A DNA stretch of 64,000 bases from Ascochyta rabiei (taxonomy: Eukaryota; Ascomycota; Dothideomycetes; Pleosporales; Didymellaceae): contig NC_082410.1 in NCBI RefSeq assembly GCF_004011695.2, forward strand, positions 1,860,001 through 1,924,000. The letters are read 5' to 3'. The notes beneath the pieces were generated by a model. The model was given only the letters and a program-made list of their open reading frames with translations. It was not told where the DNA came from and made no database searches. Positions 33,420 to 45,110 of this stretch are shown in pieces. Made by a program: the position numbers and the translations under genes. Numbering within the stretch: position 1 is the stretch's first letter; the number at the start of each line of letters is the position of its first letter.

Positions 33420-35176
33420 TACCCATTCTTTTCCACTACGCAGCCTCTATCTACTCTCATCGTGTGCTGTGGTATCTTTGGCTTCGTGGCATTGAGTATG
33501 ATGAATGTGTATGTTACGCTGTTGCGTGAACATGTCTTTGCTCTCGCTTACTGTTGCAGATACAACCACCAGTTATGCCGCGACCAGATCTCGCATCAAT
33601 TGATGTGAGCTACCGGCGCATCCCGATCATGGCTCTAGGCAAGGATGTATACATCGATTCGCGACTGATTATCTCAAAACTCGAATCTCTATATCCTAGT
33701 AGTACCTTGACACTAAAAACGACCGAACAAGCTGGAGTCAGAAAACTCCTAGAAAACTACAGCGATGGTGGTCTCTTCAACAATGCCGTAAAGCTCATGC
33801 CATACTGGTCATCGACAGGCTTGATACAGAACAACATGTTCCTCGACGACCGGCAGAGGCTGATGGGTGGAAGACGCATGACGGCGGAGAACATGCAAGC
33901 TGGCCGGCCAGATGGTCTGCAGAATATGCGACAGGCTTTTGAGCTGATGGAGAACACATTTTTGGCCGATGGCAGGCAATGGATCCTGGGGACGGAAGGA
34001 TTGACCGTCGCAGATATCGATGCGGCATGGCCCTTTGAGTGGCTCATCGTGGATCGTGGCATGAAAGGCGCACTACCCGAGGAACAATTTGGCGAGAAGA
34101 ACTACCCGCGGACACACGCTTGGATCCAACGTTTCATGCGCAATATCAAAGGTGCAAAAGGAAAGTCCCCGAAGCCTACCGCACTCGATGGGAAGACAAT
34201 GAGTACGCGGGTCTTGGATGCGACCTCACCTACCGAGCCTGTGACTTTTGACAACAACGACGCTCTTGGGTTTCACGCCGGCGACATGGTCCAAGTATTT
34301 CCATCTGACTACGGCCAAGCGCACAAAGATAGTGGAGCTCTAGTTGGCCTCACAGCCTCCGAAGTCGTGATCCGCAACAGCAAAGGTCTCCATCTCCACT
34401 TCCCGCGCTGGAACTTCCGTATTGTGAGGGCCACGGGTGAATCTTCGATGCCGCCATCACTCAGCAGCGAAAAAACGATACCCAAGATGCGTCTCATATA
34501 CCACTCTTTCTCGCCATACACGCGCAAAGTCTTCATGCTCGCCCACGAGCTAAACCTCGCGCAGCACATGACCCTCGAAAAAGTTGTCGTAGCCCCCATC
34601 CCCATCAAGGGCTGGAGTGACAACACCGAAGACGTTGCGGTGTACAATCCGATGGGCAAGATACCTTGCCTGGTCACCGGAGATGTGCCAACTGGTGTTT
34701 TCGACTCGAGAGTAATCTGCGAGTACCTCCAGGAACTGGCAGGTGTGAAAGTGAAGAAGGATAAGAAGTACTGGCAGATGAAAGCGCTGCATGCGTGTGC
34801 GGATGGCATCATGGATGCAGCTGTGCTCATCACGTATGAATTACGTATCAGGAAAGAGCGTGGACTGTATTTCAAGGAGTGGGTGGAGGGCCAGAAGACG
34901 AAGATCTTGCGTGGATTAGATCGTTTCGAGACTGTTGTAAAAGATGGGATACTGTTGGAGCCCGGCAGTGCACCAGCGTCAGTGGATGAAATTGCTGTTG
35001 CTGTTGCCACAGCTTTGACGGCGCAGATGGGTTTCTTGGGTCTTGATTGGCAGAAAGGAAGACCCAATCTGCTGGAGTGGATGAGAAAGTGGGAGACGAG
35101 GGGTAGTTTTGTGAAGACGCCACCGACGCAGGATTGGGTTGTCAAAAACACGGCCGAGAGGGTCCCGAAACTGTAG

Positions 35177-35555
35177 TGATATATGGGTATTTGAGCGTGA
35201 ACATGGATTGATGGATCTACCAGGTGAGAAGGCTTAAGACTTTCCGTATGAGGTTAGTACTTACGACTGACGTGCGGACAATGTCACGTGGACTGTGCAT
35301 GTTCACATTGACTTGTCGTAGATGGGACGGAGGTGCGTATTGAGTTTGGATGCTGTGATGCGCACACGATATAGACTCGGCTAAGGGCAAGCATTCGCAT
35401 TGGTGGTGGTGGTGGTGGTGGTGGTGAAGCCGGTGCGTAGTGGGGCAGTTCCGAGGGGTTGGACGTCCGTGCCCAGCTTGCATCGATCAGCCAACGCTCG
35501 CATTGCGCCAAAGGCTCCTGCACACTGCTGTAGACGCAATCACACCATCTTCGCC
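35177..35555. repeat. Intergenic with TGG microsatellite
   Basis: 379 bp upstream of the sorting nexin gene. A TGG run of about nine units lies at 35400-35426. No gene seen. Confidence 0.55.
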
Positions 35556-36145
35556 ATGCAGTCCATACCAGATGCGCGCCAGCAGTCCTTCGAGGAGCTG
35601 TACGGTCCCCCTGAGAACTTCCTCGAGATCGAGGTATGCGCCCCGCTGTAGACCCCCCCGCAGCCTCGCTCACATGTCGCGTGCACAGGTCCGCAATCCC
35701 ATGACCCACGGTAAAAACAGACTCTATGCGATTCCACACGAGGAGACCTAGACACTGACTGTGCTCCAGGTGTCGGCCGCGGCATGTACACAACCTACGA
35801 GATCGTCATGCGCACCAACATCCCCGCCTTCAAGCTGAAGTCCTCCTCCGTGCGCCGGCGCTACAACGAATTCGAGGCCTTTAGAGACATCCTCGAGCGC
35901 GAGAGTGCGCGCGTCACCATACCGCCGCTGCCGGGCAAGGTCCTGACCAACCGCTTCTCAGACGACGTAATCGAGCACAGAAGAGAGGGGCTGCAGAGGT
36001 TCTTGCAGATTGTAGTGGGACACCCGCTGCTCCAGACAGGGAGTAAAGTGCTGGCGGCGTTTGTGCAGGGTGAGTGGCGCTGGGTGTTTCTGGGCGGTGG
36101 GGACTGACAACGGTAGATCCAAACTGGGACCGACATGCGTGGTGA
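35556..36145 (+). CDS. snx3: Snx3/Grd19-type PX-domain sorting nexin
   Basis: Small PI3P-binding protein that works with retromer at endosomes to return cargo to the Golgi. Four exons: 35556-35633, 35689-35710 (only 22 nt), 35770-36069 and 36117-36145, giving 142 aa. The start [17 protein letters not shown] and end DPNWDRHAW are typical of fungal Snx3. The PX domain fills residues 27-135, with the PI3P-site block [15 protein letters not shown] (RRY-F motif), IPPLPGK, and [13 protein letters not shown]. Length matches the family. The last intron has a TAG acceptor (CGGTAG). Confidence 0.92.
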
Positions 36146-36678
36146 TTGACTGGGGAGGAGGGACAGGAAGCAATCGAATCTACTGGCTTGCTGCAAAACA
36201 GCATCTACGCGAGACTCAGCATCGGTCGGTGGAACAGTCTGCGATACGTCGTAGAATTTACATGCGTTCTTGAGCGACACGGGCGTTCTGTGCAAACAAT
36301 CAAAGTACGGTACTGGTAATTCGATGACTGAACTCCATCAAGTGCATACTGCAAGTGCGTTTTCAAGGTTAAGTCATCCACTGCGCTGTAATCAACAGTG
36401 AACCTGGGAAGACAATCTGAACAATCACGCACCAGCAACAAATATCAGAGACCAAAGCTCAGCACCCTCAACGACACCAGCGCTTCCCCACGTGGGGCTG
36501 GAGAGAGCGGCCAGACCTGTCTAGTTTGACATCATCGGCATCCCCGTCGAGCGCTAGCGTCCGAACGCAAAAGTCTTTCCACTCTTCGGCTCAAGCTGCA
36601 ACCCTGCATGAACTGCATCTGCACGGCTTCAATCTCCACTGTATATATACGAGAAGCTAATTGTACATATCTTGCAAC
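36146..36678. promoter_or_regulatory. Intergenic with TATA-like sequence before the symporter
   Basis: 533 bp holding the snx3 3' end and symporter promoter. TATATATA at 36643-36650 lies about 30 bp before the predicted ATG (36679), so either the transcript leader is extremely short or the element is not the working TATA box. No gene seen. Confidence 0.4.
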
Positions 36679-38867
36679 ATGGGCATACCGTCGCATCCAG
36701 CGTCCAACGCCATCATCTATCTGACCCTAGGCGCCTTCCTGTATGTCACAAGTGGAGACCTCGAGTCGTGCGACCGTGGAACCACAAGGCTAACCAAAGA
36801 TCAGGGTCTTGGGATGCTTCGTCGCATGGCGGTTGCGACACCAGTCTAAGACTGAGTGGCTGTCTAGCAACCGTACACAGAAGGGTTAGAACCTCGGCTA
36901 TCATGCGTCACCATCTTTGACGCTGTTGTCGCGCTCACATTCATGAATGATAGCTAACATGCCGCAGGCGTTCCGCTCGCTCTTAACTTCATCGCCTCGT
37001 GTGAGTCCATCCGCGTAACAGCGCGTCCAGCGTGAAGAGCAGCGGCAGTATCGATTCAGTATCACAACACCGCCTGAACGAGGTGCATTCAACATTCATC
37101 GCTCAATGAGCGCAAATCAACAGTCAAGTCTTCAGGTTCGTATTTGAGATCTCTCGCAAAGGCTGCTCTCGGGACTGCTACCTCCAAGCATAACGAGAGC
37201 AGTCTTTGTGTGGCTACACTGCGGGCGCAGATCTGAGACTGCAACAACACTCCTCACAAGGTGTTGTTGTTAGTCAAAGTGAAGCTGAGAAGTACCGTCA
37301 GAACTCGATCAAGATAATACTTGCGTGAGGAACGTGCTGCCGCTATTACCCTGACCTCCCCCTCATTGCTGCAGTCAGCTGACCTACCTGTTCTAATCAC
37401 CAGCACTCGGTTCTGGTATCCTGTTTACCTATCCTCAGATTGCGACCATCGCCGGTGTACAAGGTCTCCTAGTCTATGCACTGTCATCGGCCCTCCCGCT
37501 TCTGATCTTCGGTGCCCTGGGGCCTATTATCCGACGCAAATGTCCCGAAGGCTTCGTCCTGACCGAATGGACGCGCCAGCGTTACGGTGCTGTTGCAGGT
37601 CTTTTCCTGAGCATCTGCACACTCATCACTATGTTTTTGTACATGGTTGCCGAGTTGTCCGCCCTCCAGCAGATCGTCAACCTCCTCACCGGTCTGAACG
37701 GCCTCCCGGTCGTGATTGTTGAGTGCGCAGTAACAACAATCTACACCTCGCTGGGCGGTTTCAAGGTTTCGTTCGTAACCGACAACATCCAAGGAGCCAT
37801 GGTCGTTGGACTGATCATTCTGGGCGTTATCGCAGTTGGTGTCGAAACAGATATCCAACGCCCGCTCATTGAGAAATCTGGCTACCTGAACTCTTCGCTC
37901 CTAGGCTGGCAGCTGCTGTACATTCTTCCCGTCGCCATCTTGACAAACGACTTTTTCCTAAGTGGTTTCTGGATGCGCACTTTCGCGTCGCGTACAGACA
38001 AGGATCTCTGGATTGGTGTCTCACTCGCATCAGTTGGTGTCCTCATCATATTGACCCTTGTTGGTGTCGCAGGTCTGCTTGCTGCATGGAGTGGCGCGTG
38101 GGACATGACCGACGCAGATACCGGATCTCTCTCCCTCTTTCTTCTGCTCTCGCAGCTGCCCAACTGGGTCGTTGGTGTTGTCCTTGTCATGACCATCTCG
38201 CTCTCTGCCGCTGCGTTCGACTCGTTTCAGAGTGCTATGATTTCCACTGGCTCTAACGACTTCTTCCGCAACAAGCTGAACATCTGGTTCATCCGCGCAT
38301 GCGTCGTGGCTATCATCTTCCCGGTCGTTGTTGTCGCACTTCGATCTCCAAACATTCTCCAGATTTTTCTGATCAGCGATCTGGTCAGTGCAGCGGTTGT
38401 GCCTTGCCTGGTCATTGGGTTGAGCGACAAGTTCTACTGGTACCGTGGTTTTGACTTTGTTGTCGGCGGTCTGGGTGGTATCCTCACCATCTTCCTATTC
38501 GGACTCGTCTACTACAATGGTGATGTCACCTTGGCTGGCCGTCTCCTTCTTCTTGAAGGTGGACTTTACGCCAACGACTGGAGTGCATTTGGTAAGCTTT
38601 CCTCTCTGGCCACTGCTGGCTTCCGTACTGACCATAGTAGGTGCTTTCGTCGCCGCACCCTTTGGCGGTCTTCTCTGGGCCTTTGGTGCCTGCGCCGTTC
38701 GCATCTCCGCACTCTGGATCTGGGCCAAGGTCAAGGGCCACCGTTTCGATGCGCTGGACCGCCCTGTTCCCCGCGAGACGACACCCCCTGGCGCAATCGA
38801 CGCCGACGAGCACGCCACCGTCCTCGAGCACAACGTCGAGGCTGGCAAGAGCGGCAGGTTCTTCTAG
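36679..38867 (+). CDS. Sodium/solute symporter family protein, DUR3 (urea)-like
   Basis: Predicted plasma-membrane carrier of the SSS family; Dur3 members import urea and polyamines. Exons 36679-36740, 36805-36884, 36968-37000, 37404-38591 and 38641-38867 give 529 aa. Intron 3 (37001-37403) is 403 nt, far longer than the others (64, 83 and 49). Recognised blocks: FVAWRLRHQSKTEWLSSNRT, GVPLALNFIASSLGSGILF (over the long intron), GPIIRRKCPEGFVLTEW, LYMVAELSALQQIV, ILTNDFFLSGFWMRTFASRT, and SLSAAAFDSFQSAM. About 12-13 hydrophobic helices are visible. It is shorter than yeast Dur3 (about 735 aa), mainly at both ends, so substrate may differ. Confidence 0.85.
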
Positions 38868-39324
38868 ACCATTCCTCGAACAGTGGACCAGAAAGAAGGT
38901 GCGAGACTTTGTAACAATAGCCTAGGTGACGCGTAGCACGAGGGGGAATCGCAAAGCGGAGGTGCGGTTACGCGGAGGACGATATGGTATGCCGGACTGC
39001 ACGGCGTAATTTTATAGTTTAACACGCACAAGCAAACTACATTCGCTCTCTATTCGCAACGGATTCGCGGGCAGTAAGTGTCACGTGTTGGGTTTCCAAG
39101 TGGGAGGTTTTGCGATGAGGTGGTTTTCTGCTCGAGGCCATATCGCCCAGGTGGGTGGATTGAATGGAGCGCTCTGTTTGCAATGGTGTTATTTCCGGAT
39201 GTGTTTTTTCTTCTTGTTTTGGCTTGCTTGTCAAGCATGGTTGCTGTGGATGGCCTTCTGCGCTCTGCGTGCAGCCACCCCGCAGTCTGACAGACAACAA
39301 ACACCAAGTCTCTACGCGACTGTC
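38868..39324. other. Intergenic, convergent 3' ends
   Basis: 457 bp between the symporter and plp2 stops. Open frames at 39085-39300 have no domain. Nothing supported. Confidence 0.45.
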
Positions 39325-40165
39325 TCACTCCCAATCGCTATCGTCGTCGTTCGCCTGCGCCATGGTCTTGCCCTGCCGTATCCCCGTCGTCTTCTCCTCG
39401 TCGTCGTCCTGCCCCGGTCTCCTGCTCAGTCTGCCATCTCCGATCTTAACAGCGCCCAGATCCACCAGCACTTTCTCCCAGTCCTCGGCTTTTGTCCGCG
39501 GGCCGTTGAGCTCGCGCAGCGTCACGATCTGCTTTTTGATGTCGCCGTCTTTGTACACCAGCACTGTCGGCGTGTTTTTGTCTGGATATCCTTCTATGCA
39601 CAGGTCGGCGCGCATCTGGCAGAACTTGACGTCGCCGAATTTCTGCGCCAGCAGCGTCCACGACTCCATTGCGACGCGCGACTCGGTGTTTGTGCCCGTG
39701 CTGGAGGTCAGGAGGACGAAGATGTGGGATTTTTGCGATGCTTCCGTCACGTCGCGGCTGTAGTCGGGTTTCTGAAGGTGGTAGACTTGGTTGTATACTG
39801 AGGCCGAGGTGATGGCGGATAGCTCGTTCATGCGCTTCTGCCTGGTGGAGCGTCAGTAAACATGGGCATGAATTGCAATTTGAATGGCTAGCTGGTCTGA
39901 CAAGGGCAAAGAGGTGCATTTACCTGTAGCTTTCCAGAAAGTCTTCGTCTTCCTCGTCTTCCAGCTCCGCTAGTTCGTCCAGTTCTTTCCCTTCCAGCCG
40001 GTTCTCGTGTGCAAGTCGGCGCGCTTCTGTGAGAGCCTCCTCAATCATAGGCGTGGGCGAAGGTGGCTTCTCCGGGATGATGCCTTTACTGCGCAAGATG
40101 TCGTTCCATTCTGTGTCTTCATTTGGGTCGACTTCGACATTGATGGGCATATCTGGCATCTGCAT
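39325..40165 (-). CDS. plp2: Phosducin-like protein, Plp2/PDCL3 type
   Basis: Thioredoxin-fold co-chaperone of the CCT/TRiC chaperonin, aiding actin and tubulin folding. Exons 40165-39924 and 39841-39325 (intron 39923-39842, 82 nt) give 252 aa. The N-terminal block DPNEDTEWNDILRSKGIIP is the class II phosducin-like signature; an acidic helix follows (LDELAELEDEEDEDFLESYR). The thioredoxin-like domain includes YSRDVTEAS, FVLLTSSTGTNTESRVAM, LAQKFGDVKFCQMRADLCI, and NTPTVLVYKDGDI. It lacks the CxxC of active thioredoxins, as expected. The C-tail is acidic (DDDSDWE). Confidence 0.92.
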
Positions 40166-42175
40166 ATTGGCGGTTGTGATTTGGGAGTTCGAGAGGGAGT
40201 GTTCTAGTGTTTTGAGGTCCAGAAAGAGGTATACAAAGATTGAATACTGGTGTGGTGGTGTTTAAATTGACGCCTGAAACTTTCGAAGCTCTGAAGCTCA
40301 GGGTCGCCGTCGATCAACTGCCCCGCCCCCACTTGCCTTCTTTGGGCTGGAACACCTTGCCAGGGCATGACGTCGGCATTGGTGTGAATCTTTGTACGAC
40401 GAAAAGTTAATTACATTAATTCCCTGAGTATGCTAGCCTTTTGGTACAACCTGCCAATCTGTCAATGCCATTTTGCAGCACTAGAACAAGGTCTCACCTT
40501 GAGAATGTTCGTAGATGTGTACGCTGTCAAGTCTCGTTTGCACTGGACAGACTCAAAGTCTAGCAGATCGCAACATTGAATGTGAAGCTTTGTATCATGA
40601 GACTACGACACAGTTTCCTTCAAACGAATCAAAAAGGCAGGTGACTTGGAATGAACAGTAAGCACAGCGGGCTTACTATACGAAACGACTGGGATGCACC
40701 CTTACGGGTCATTCACTCTTTCATGTGGCTGTCTACTAGTTAGCCATCGGGCCGACACGATCGCTGGTAAGTCGCCAAACTTCATCTGTTCTCATCGTCA
40801 TCCGATATGTGTACGCGAGAAATTGAGACTTTGGTGCATTCTGAGCGATGTCTTATCTAGGCAGGCTTCGTTCGATCTAGCAGGGTTTGAGTGTTCTGTC
40901 CGCGCATTCAATGGTAAAGATACAAGCACTCAAATGGAGGGTACTTCCAGCACGCCAACTAGGGCGCCAATTCCGTGGAACCAAGGTCTCTTTCGGTGAT
41001 GCTAGCCAACCAGTAGCGCAGCTCCCGCGCGTAGAGATGCAATGTGATGTACTCGAGCATGGCTGTATACAAGTTCGCACCCTCAGGCACCCGGTCTCTT
41101 CGAATTCTTGATCAGACACATCGTTGCAGTGACCGGCCCTGTCAGCATTGCTTTGCGTGTTTTGGCGTTTGCTATTTTTTGCACACAAGTCGTGCATTAG
41201 GCTATACTTGGAAACCAAGAGTTTCAGAACTCATCCTAAATGTGTGCGCGATCTCCTCGAAGAACTCGAAGCTCTTATCAATGTTTTGGAATCATCGGAC
41301 AATACATTGGGATCAGACGCCGATGGGGCTGCATCTGACGAATCGTAGGGATGGTGATGTGCAGACTTGTCGCCCCGGAATTGCAGCACTGTGAGCAGAG
41401 TCTAGCCGCAAAGTCAGGCTCCGGTTACGACAATATCAACAGAACTGCAAAATAGCACGTATACTTTGCATCCTGATCATTTGTCAGTTGTATTAAACAC
41501 CAACACACCTCTGCGAGCGGGCGGCACAACGTCGCCAAAGATTCGGCGACTGCCTAGTCCTGATCTCATCGTCACGCATGAATGACTGTTGCTTCAATTG
41601 CACAGGACAAACTCGAGTACCAAAAGGAGACAAAGCTACTAGTGATGTGTACGAAGTATTGCAAGCCTGGATCGCATCTGGTAGTCGACCCCATCGCCCC
41701 GCACGCCGTTCTCGCATGGACGAGCTGTGGCTGGGGTAGCTTAGCACAGTGGCCAAAATCTGATTCTATGGCTGACGCTGTGCATGGTATGCTGACTGTG
41801 TCCTTCGAATTTGCCCGAAATGATGGGAAGGAAAGACAATCCGCAGATACAATCCTTGCAGTGTCGTGGAGGTCGACTTCGCTTGGTGGAGAGACAAAGT
41901 TGTCAGAAAAAAATGGGTTGCGCAACGGAGCTGCACTGAAGCTTGTGTAGCGGCGGTGCAAACTAGGGGTATTTGATATCGGAGGGGCAATCTCTGAGGA
42001 GAAACAGTCTGTCGTGACCGTGTGGGTGAAGAAGGATATGCAGAAAACTCCAAGCCCATGCCTACGAGCTGATGCTTCCAGCTGTGGCCGTTTGACAACG
42101 CCGTCATTAATCTCAGTCTCGCGAAAGGGAATGATTGAGAGAAGGAACCAACTTGAAATGAAGGCTGACAGATGC
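40166..42175. other. 2-kb gene-free gap
   Basis: Between the plp2 start and the bZIP stop, both minus strand. Frames up to about 230 codons occur (41572-42264 region), but neither strand gives a family, a signal peptide or coherent splice sites. Nothing convincing is seen. Confidence 0.45.
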
Positions 42176-43194
42176 TCAGATGAGCTCGTCACCACCGCTC
42201 CGCCTCGACTCTTCAACCGCTTGCCAGATTGTGCTTTCTTCAAAGACTGGCCCGTGGCCGTCACACTTGGCAGCGCCTTTCAAGCGCTCAACGACGTCGG
42301 TGACGTCCACCAGCCCCTGCTTGACCAGTGGGTGAGACTGTATCACGTCCCATGCCTGAGCTGCGGGCACCTCCTTGCCCTTGGACGTGTGGCGAGAGGC
42401 GGCGTGGTCTTTGTGCGCCGCGTTGAGAACACTGCCGTTGCTGAGTGACTGCACGTTGTATGCGTCTTCTTCGTGCTCCACGTCTTCGTCTGGGAGGTGG
42501 GCGCCTGGCGAAGGATAGCTGGCCGAGACTCTGCGCGACACAGGCGGCGAGTGGCCAGAGGTGGCGCGGAGGACCTCGTTTTCGATGCGGGCGCGCTGCA
42601 AGGCCAGCTTCAGGCGCTCGTTGTCGGACTGCAGGGACTGTGTGTTGTTTTCGAGGGCGTTGAGCTTGGCTTCGAGGTCGCGCACATGGCGTTCTTTGCG
42701 TTCGCGGAAGGCGCGTTGTCTGCATCGGGGTCAGTAACGGGTTGGGCCGTGACAAAGAGGGGAAACCTGCGCTGCCCTATTCTGTGCTTTCCGCCTGCTC
42801 TGCGCGGGCGTGAGATGGAGGCTGGCTTCCTTCTCCTCGCTGCTGCTCCGTGTTCTGCTTGCGCCGCCGTCGTCCATCTCCCCGCCCAGCCCCGAATCCA
42901 AGCTGCCAACGGTCGGCAGAGGCGTCTGCGAGGCCATGTCTGGCGAGCCGCCATGCTGCGGGGTCGGCAACCCATGGAGAGCGAAGGCGTCGTAGGTGCC
43001 TGAGAAGAGGCCCGCATCGAGAGGTTCCTGATGGTGGTGTTAGTCGGGGCGGACCACTGGCGGCGACAAAGCATCAGAGCACCTACAACACTGCGCATTG
43101 GGTCGGTGTCGATTCCGGAGCTCGCAAAGGTATTTGGCGGCATGCCCAAGTACTGGTAGGGCTGCTGCGAAGCGCCGTAGAAGCTGTAATCCAT
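42176..43194 (-). CDS. AP-1-like bZIP transcription factor
   Basis: Nuclear DNA-binding regulator of the fungal Yap/Pap1 group. Exons 43194-43087, 43027-42771 and 42719-42176 give 302 aa. The start MDYSFYGASQQPYQYLGMPP and FSGTYDAFALHGLPTPQHG are typical of Pleosporales relatives. The basic region is about 112-138 (QSRRKAQNRAAQRAFRERK, the QNxxAQRxFR motif) followed by a leucine zipper (LEAKLNALENNTQSLQ). Intron 2 (42770-42720, 51 nt) cuts the basic region between the two Ala codons and Gln. Only a GC donor (GCAGGT) with a CAG acceptor preserves AAQRAF; any GT donor breaks the frame. No Cys-rich redox domain as in Yap1, so a redox-sensor role is not indicated. Confidence 0.87.
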
Positions 43195-43229
43195 GGCGAT
43201 GTTCTGGTGCTGGTGGATGGAGAGGCACG

Positions 43230-43382
43230 CGTTCAGACGTTTAGACGTTCAGATGTTCAGATGTTCCGATGTTCAGACGTTCAGACGTTCAGACGTTCAG
43301 ACGTTCAGACGTTCAGACGTTCAGACGTTCAGACGTTCAGACGTTCAGACGTTCAAACGTTCAGATGTTCAGACGTTCAGAT
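43230..43382. repeat. 8-bp tandem array 5' of the bZIP gene
   Basis: About 19 copies of GTTCAGAC, with a few variants (GTTTAGAC, GTTCAGAT, GTTCAAAC). It begins only 36 bp upstream of the ATG, so it lies in the 5' leader or core promoter. Confidence 0.85.
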
Positions 43383-45110
43383 TCTCGGAGACTGAAAGGC
43401 GCCTTCACTATTTCTCCGGCCCTATCACGGAACGATGCTTACTTGTATTTCAGCGTTTTCAAGCTCCGAGCAGAGGCGACAACGGGAACACGACACTTTG
43501 ACTGAGTGCTGACAGCTGAAATTCGCGCTCTCACACACACCTCCACCCACATGGCGCACGTTCACTCCCGCTGCACGCCCCAAACCCAATGTGACTGCGC
43601 TAGGCCGACCTGCAGCCCGTACGGCAGCGCCCTACCAACGGCTGGTGGCCGACACTTCGCGAAGTAGCCTGTGCGCCATGACGACTTCGCTTCTGCTTCC
43701 TCACGGCCTGGTCCTGCGGCAGAGACACTCGGTGAGCATCTATGCACAACGCAATTGTCATGCCTTTGGTGCAGTCTCGTGTCCACACCAGCGGCCATGT
43801 ATTGCAGCAACTTTGTACCACAACGTCTAATACCAAACGGGTAACCCGGGCATCAATTCCAGAAAGCACATGTACTGCTGGACAATGCAGTTTCAGCAGC
43901 AACTCCGAGAGTCCTCTCAGCTCTGTGACCACCAGCTCGTCATTCCTTCACACTGAGCATCTCATACCGCCAACAGCACTGCAAAGACGACTACCGAGCC
44001 TCCGCGTGGGCGTCCACTGTGCTTCGCGTCCTATGCCATCAGCTTCGACGCTTCCATTCAGCTTCCATGCCTCCGTCACCCGCACGCGTCCCATCTGGCT
44101 GACCAGCAGCATCAGCGCTAACCACCAGCACACGTACCACCCCCTCCCCCCCCTAGAACGATTTCGTAGAGCCGCAGAACGGGACTGCATCTCAGTCGTT
44201 GGAGTTGTTTTCCAGCCCGGCACTCGAATCATCAACGCCACACACACGGCTGACGGCACCGCCTTTGAGCACTGCGAAATCGCACGCCCAGCAACCAGTC
44301 TAGCCGGCGAAACATGCATGCCAGATCCAGCACCCACGCACCGACCACACTAGCGGTGTCCAACTCTCCACCCCCGGAATCCCCACGCGTCCACACGCGC
44401 GCTGCTATTCCCAATGAAGCTCATGATAGTGCATGCAGCCTGCAGAGCACCTGGTGCACTCCACTCCCCGCTCCATGTCCACAGAATAAAGCCACGGACC
44501 AGACAGGGTATGGCTTCGCTAAGCCTGGCAAACGCCTACTCTTACTCCTCACTCCTCACTCCTACTACGAACGTGCTGGGTGTCCACCTCTTCTAAGCCC
44601 TAGGCAAGCCGCTCCCAGTAGGCCGTTACGGACCTGACGGTTCCGACCTAGCGGTACCCGCTCGCTGACGACGGCAAGGGCATGGGCATGGGCATGGGCA
44701 TGTTCAGCTTGTATGGCAGATTTCTTCGATAAGAGCAATTCGCCTCCTGGTGCATGTTCTACGGCCATGGCATCAGTCTCGTGGGTAGAGCCATACGTGT
44801 CGCGATTTCAATAAAGTAGTCTCGTGTCTATCAACTTCATCATCTAAACCTGTCGCCAAAAGGACCAACACGACGGTTGCGTTTGACTAGACAGTACGCC
44901 TCGAGGCGATTGCCAATTGCCAAAGACAATGCTGTGAGTCAGTCCATCGTGAAAACTAAAATCAGTGTTTCACAAATGCATAAAAAAAATCTTTGAACGT
45001 CATCGATTCAGATTCATCATTAAGCTAACCATCATACTGGTTGGGATATCATATCATCGTTCCATTCCAATCTCTTCCTTCAGCTGCACTTGTCCTCTTG
45101 GACGAGTCGC
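43383..45110. other. 1.7-kb gap without recognisable gene
   Basis: Between the bZIP 5' array and the dehydrin-like stop. Simple repeats: TCACTCC runs at 44533-44565 and four GGGCAT units at 44681-44702. A frame of about 200 codons at 43742-44353 is Ser/Thr/Pro-rich without a domain. No gene supported. Confidence 0.45.

Larger units (their letters stand above)
31624..35176 (+). pseudogene. Two-module GST protein gene, interrupted in codon 6 by a pogo-type transposon
   Basis: Exon 1 is cut in two: 31624-31641 (ATG plus five codons, MAPTEI) and 33422-33508, which resumes PILFHYAASIYSHRVLWYLW. After intron 33509-33559 (GTATGT...TTGCAG, 51 nt) exon 2 runs 33560-35176. Leaving out the element and one TA copy gives one continuous frame of 573 codons. 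Module 1 has a GST N-domain (IQPPVMPRPDL, YIDSRLIISKLESLY) and a C-domain (LTVADIDAAWPFEW). The middle (about 230-310, GDMVQVFPSDYG) is of unknown fold. Module 2 starts at MRLIYHSFSPYTRKVFML, with NPMGKIPCL and FDSRVICEYLQEL. Downstream exons are otherwise undamaged, so the insertion looks recent. Transcription from inside the element could still make a protein lacking the first strand and helix. Confidence 0.88.

Noticed and set aside
41572..42264. 230-codon minus-strand frame and an overlapping 122-codon plus-strand frame
   Set aside because: Neither has a recognisable domain, signal or splice pattern; composition looks random.
43742..44353. 203-codon Ser/Thr/Pro-rich plus-strand frame
   Set aside because: No family resemblance, poor start context, and flanked by simple repeats.
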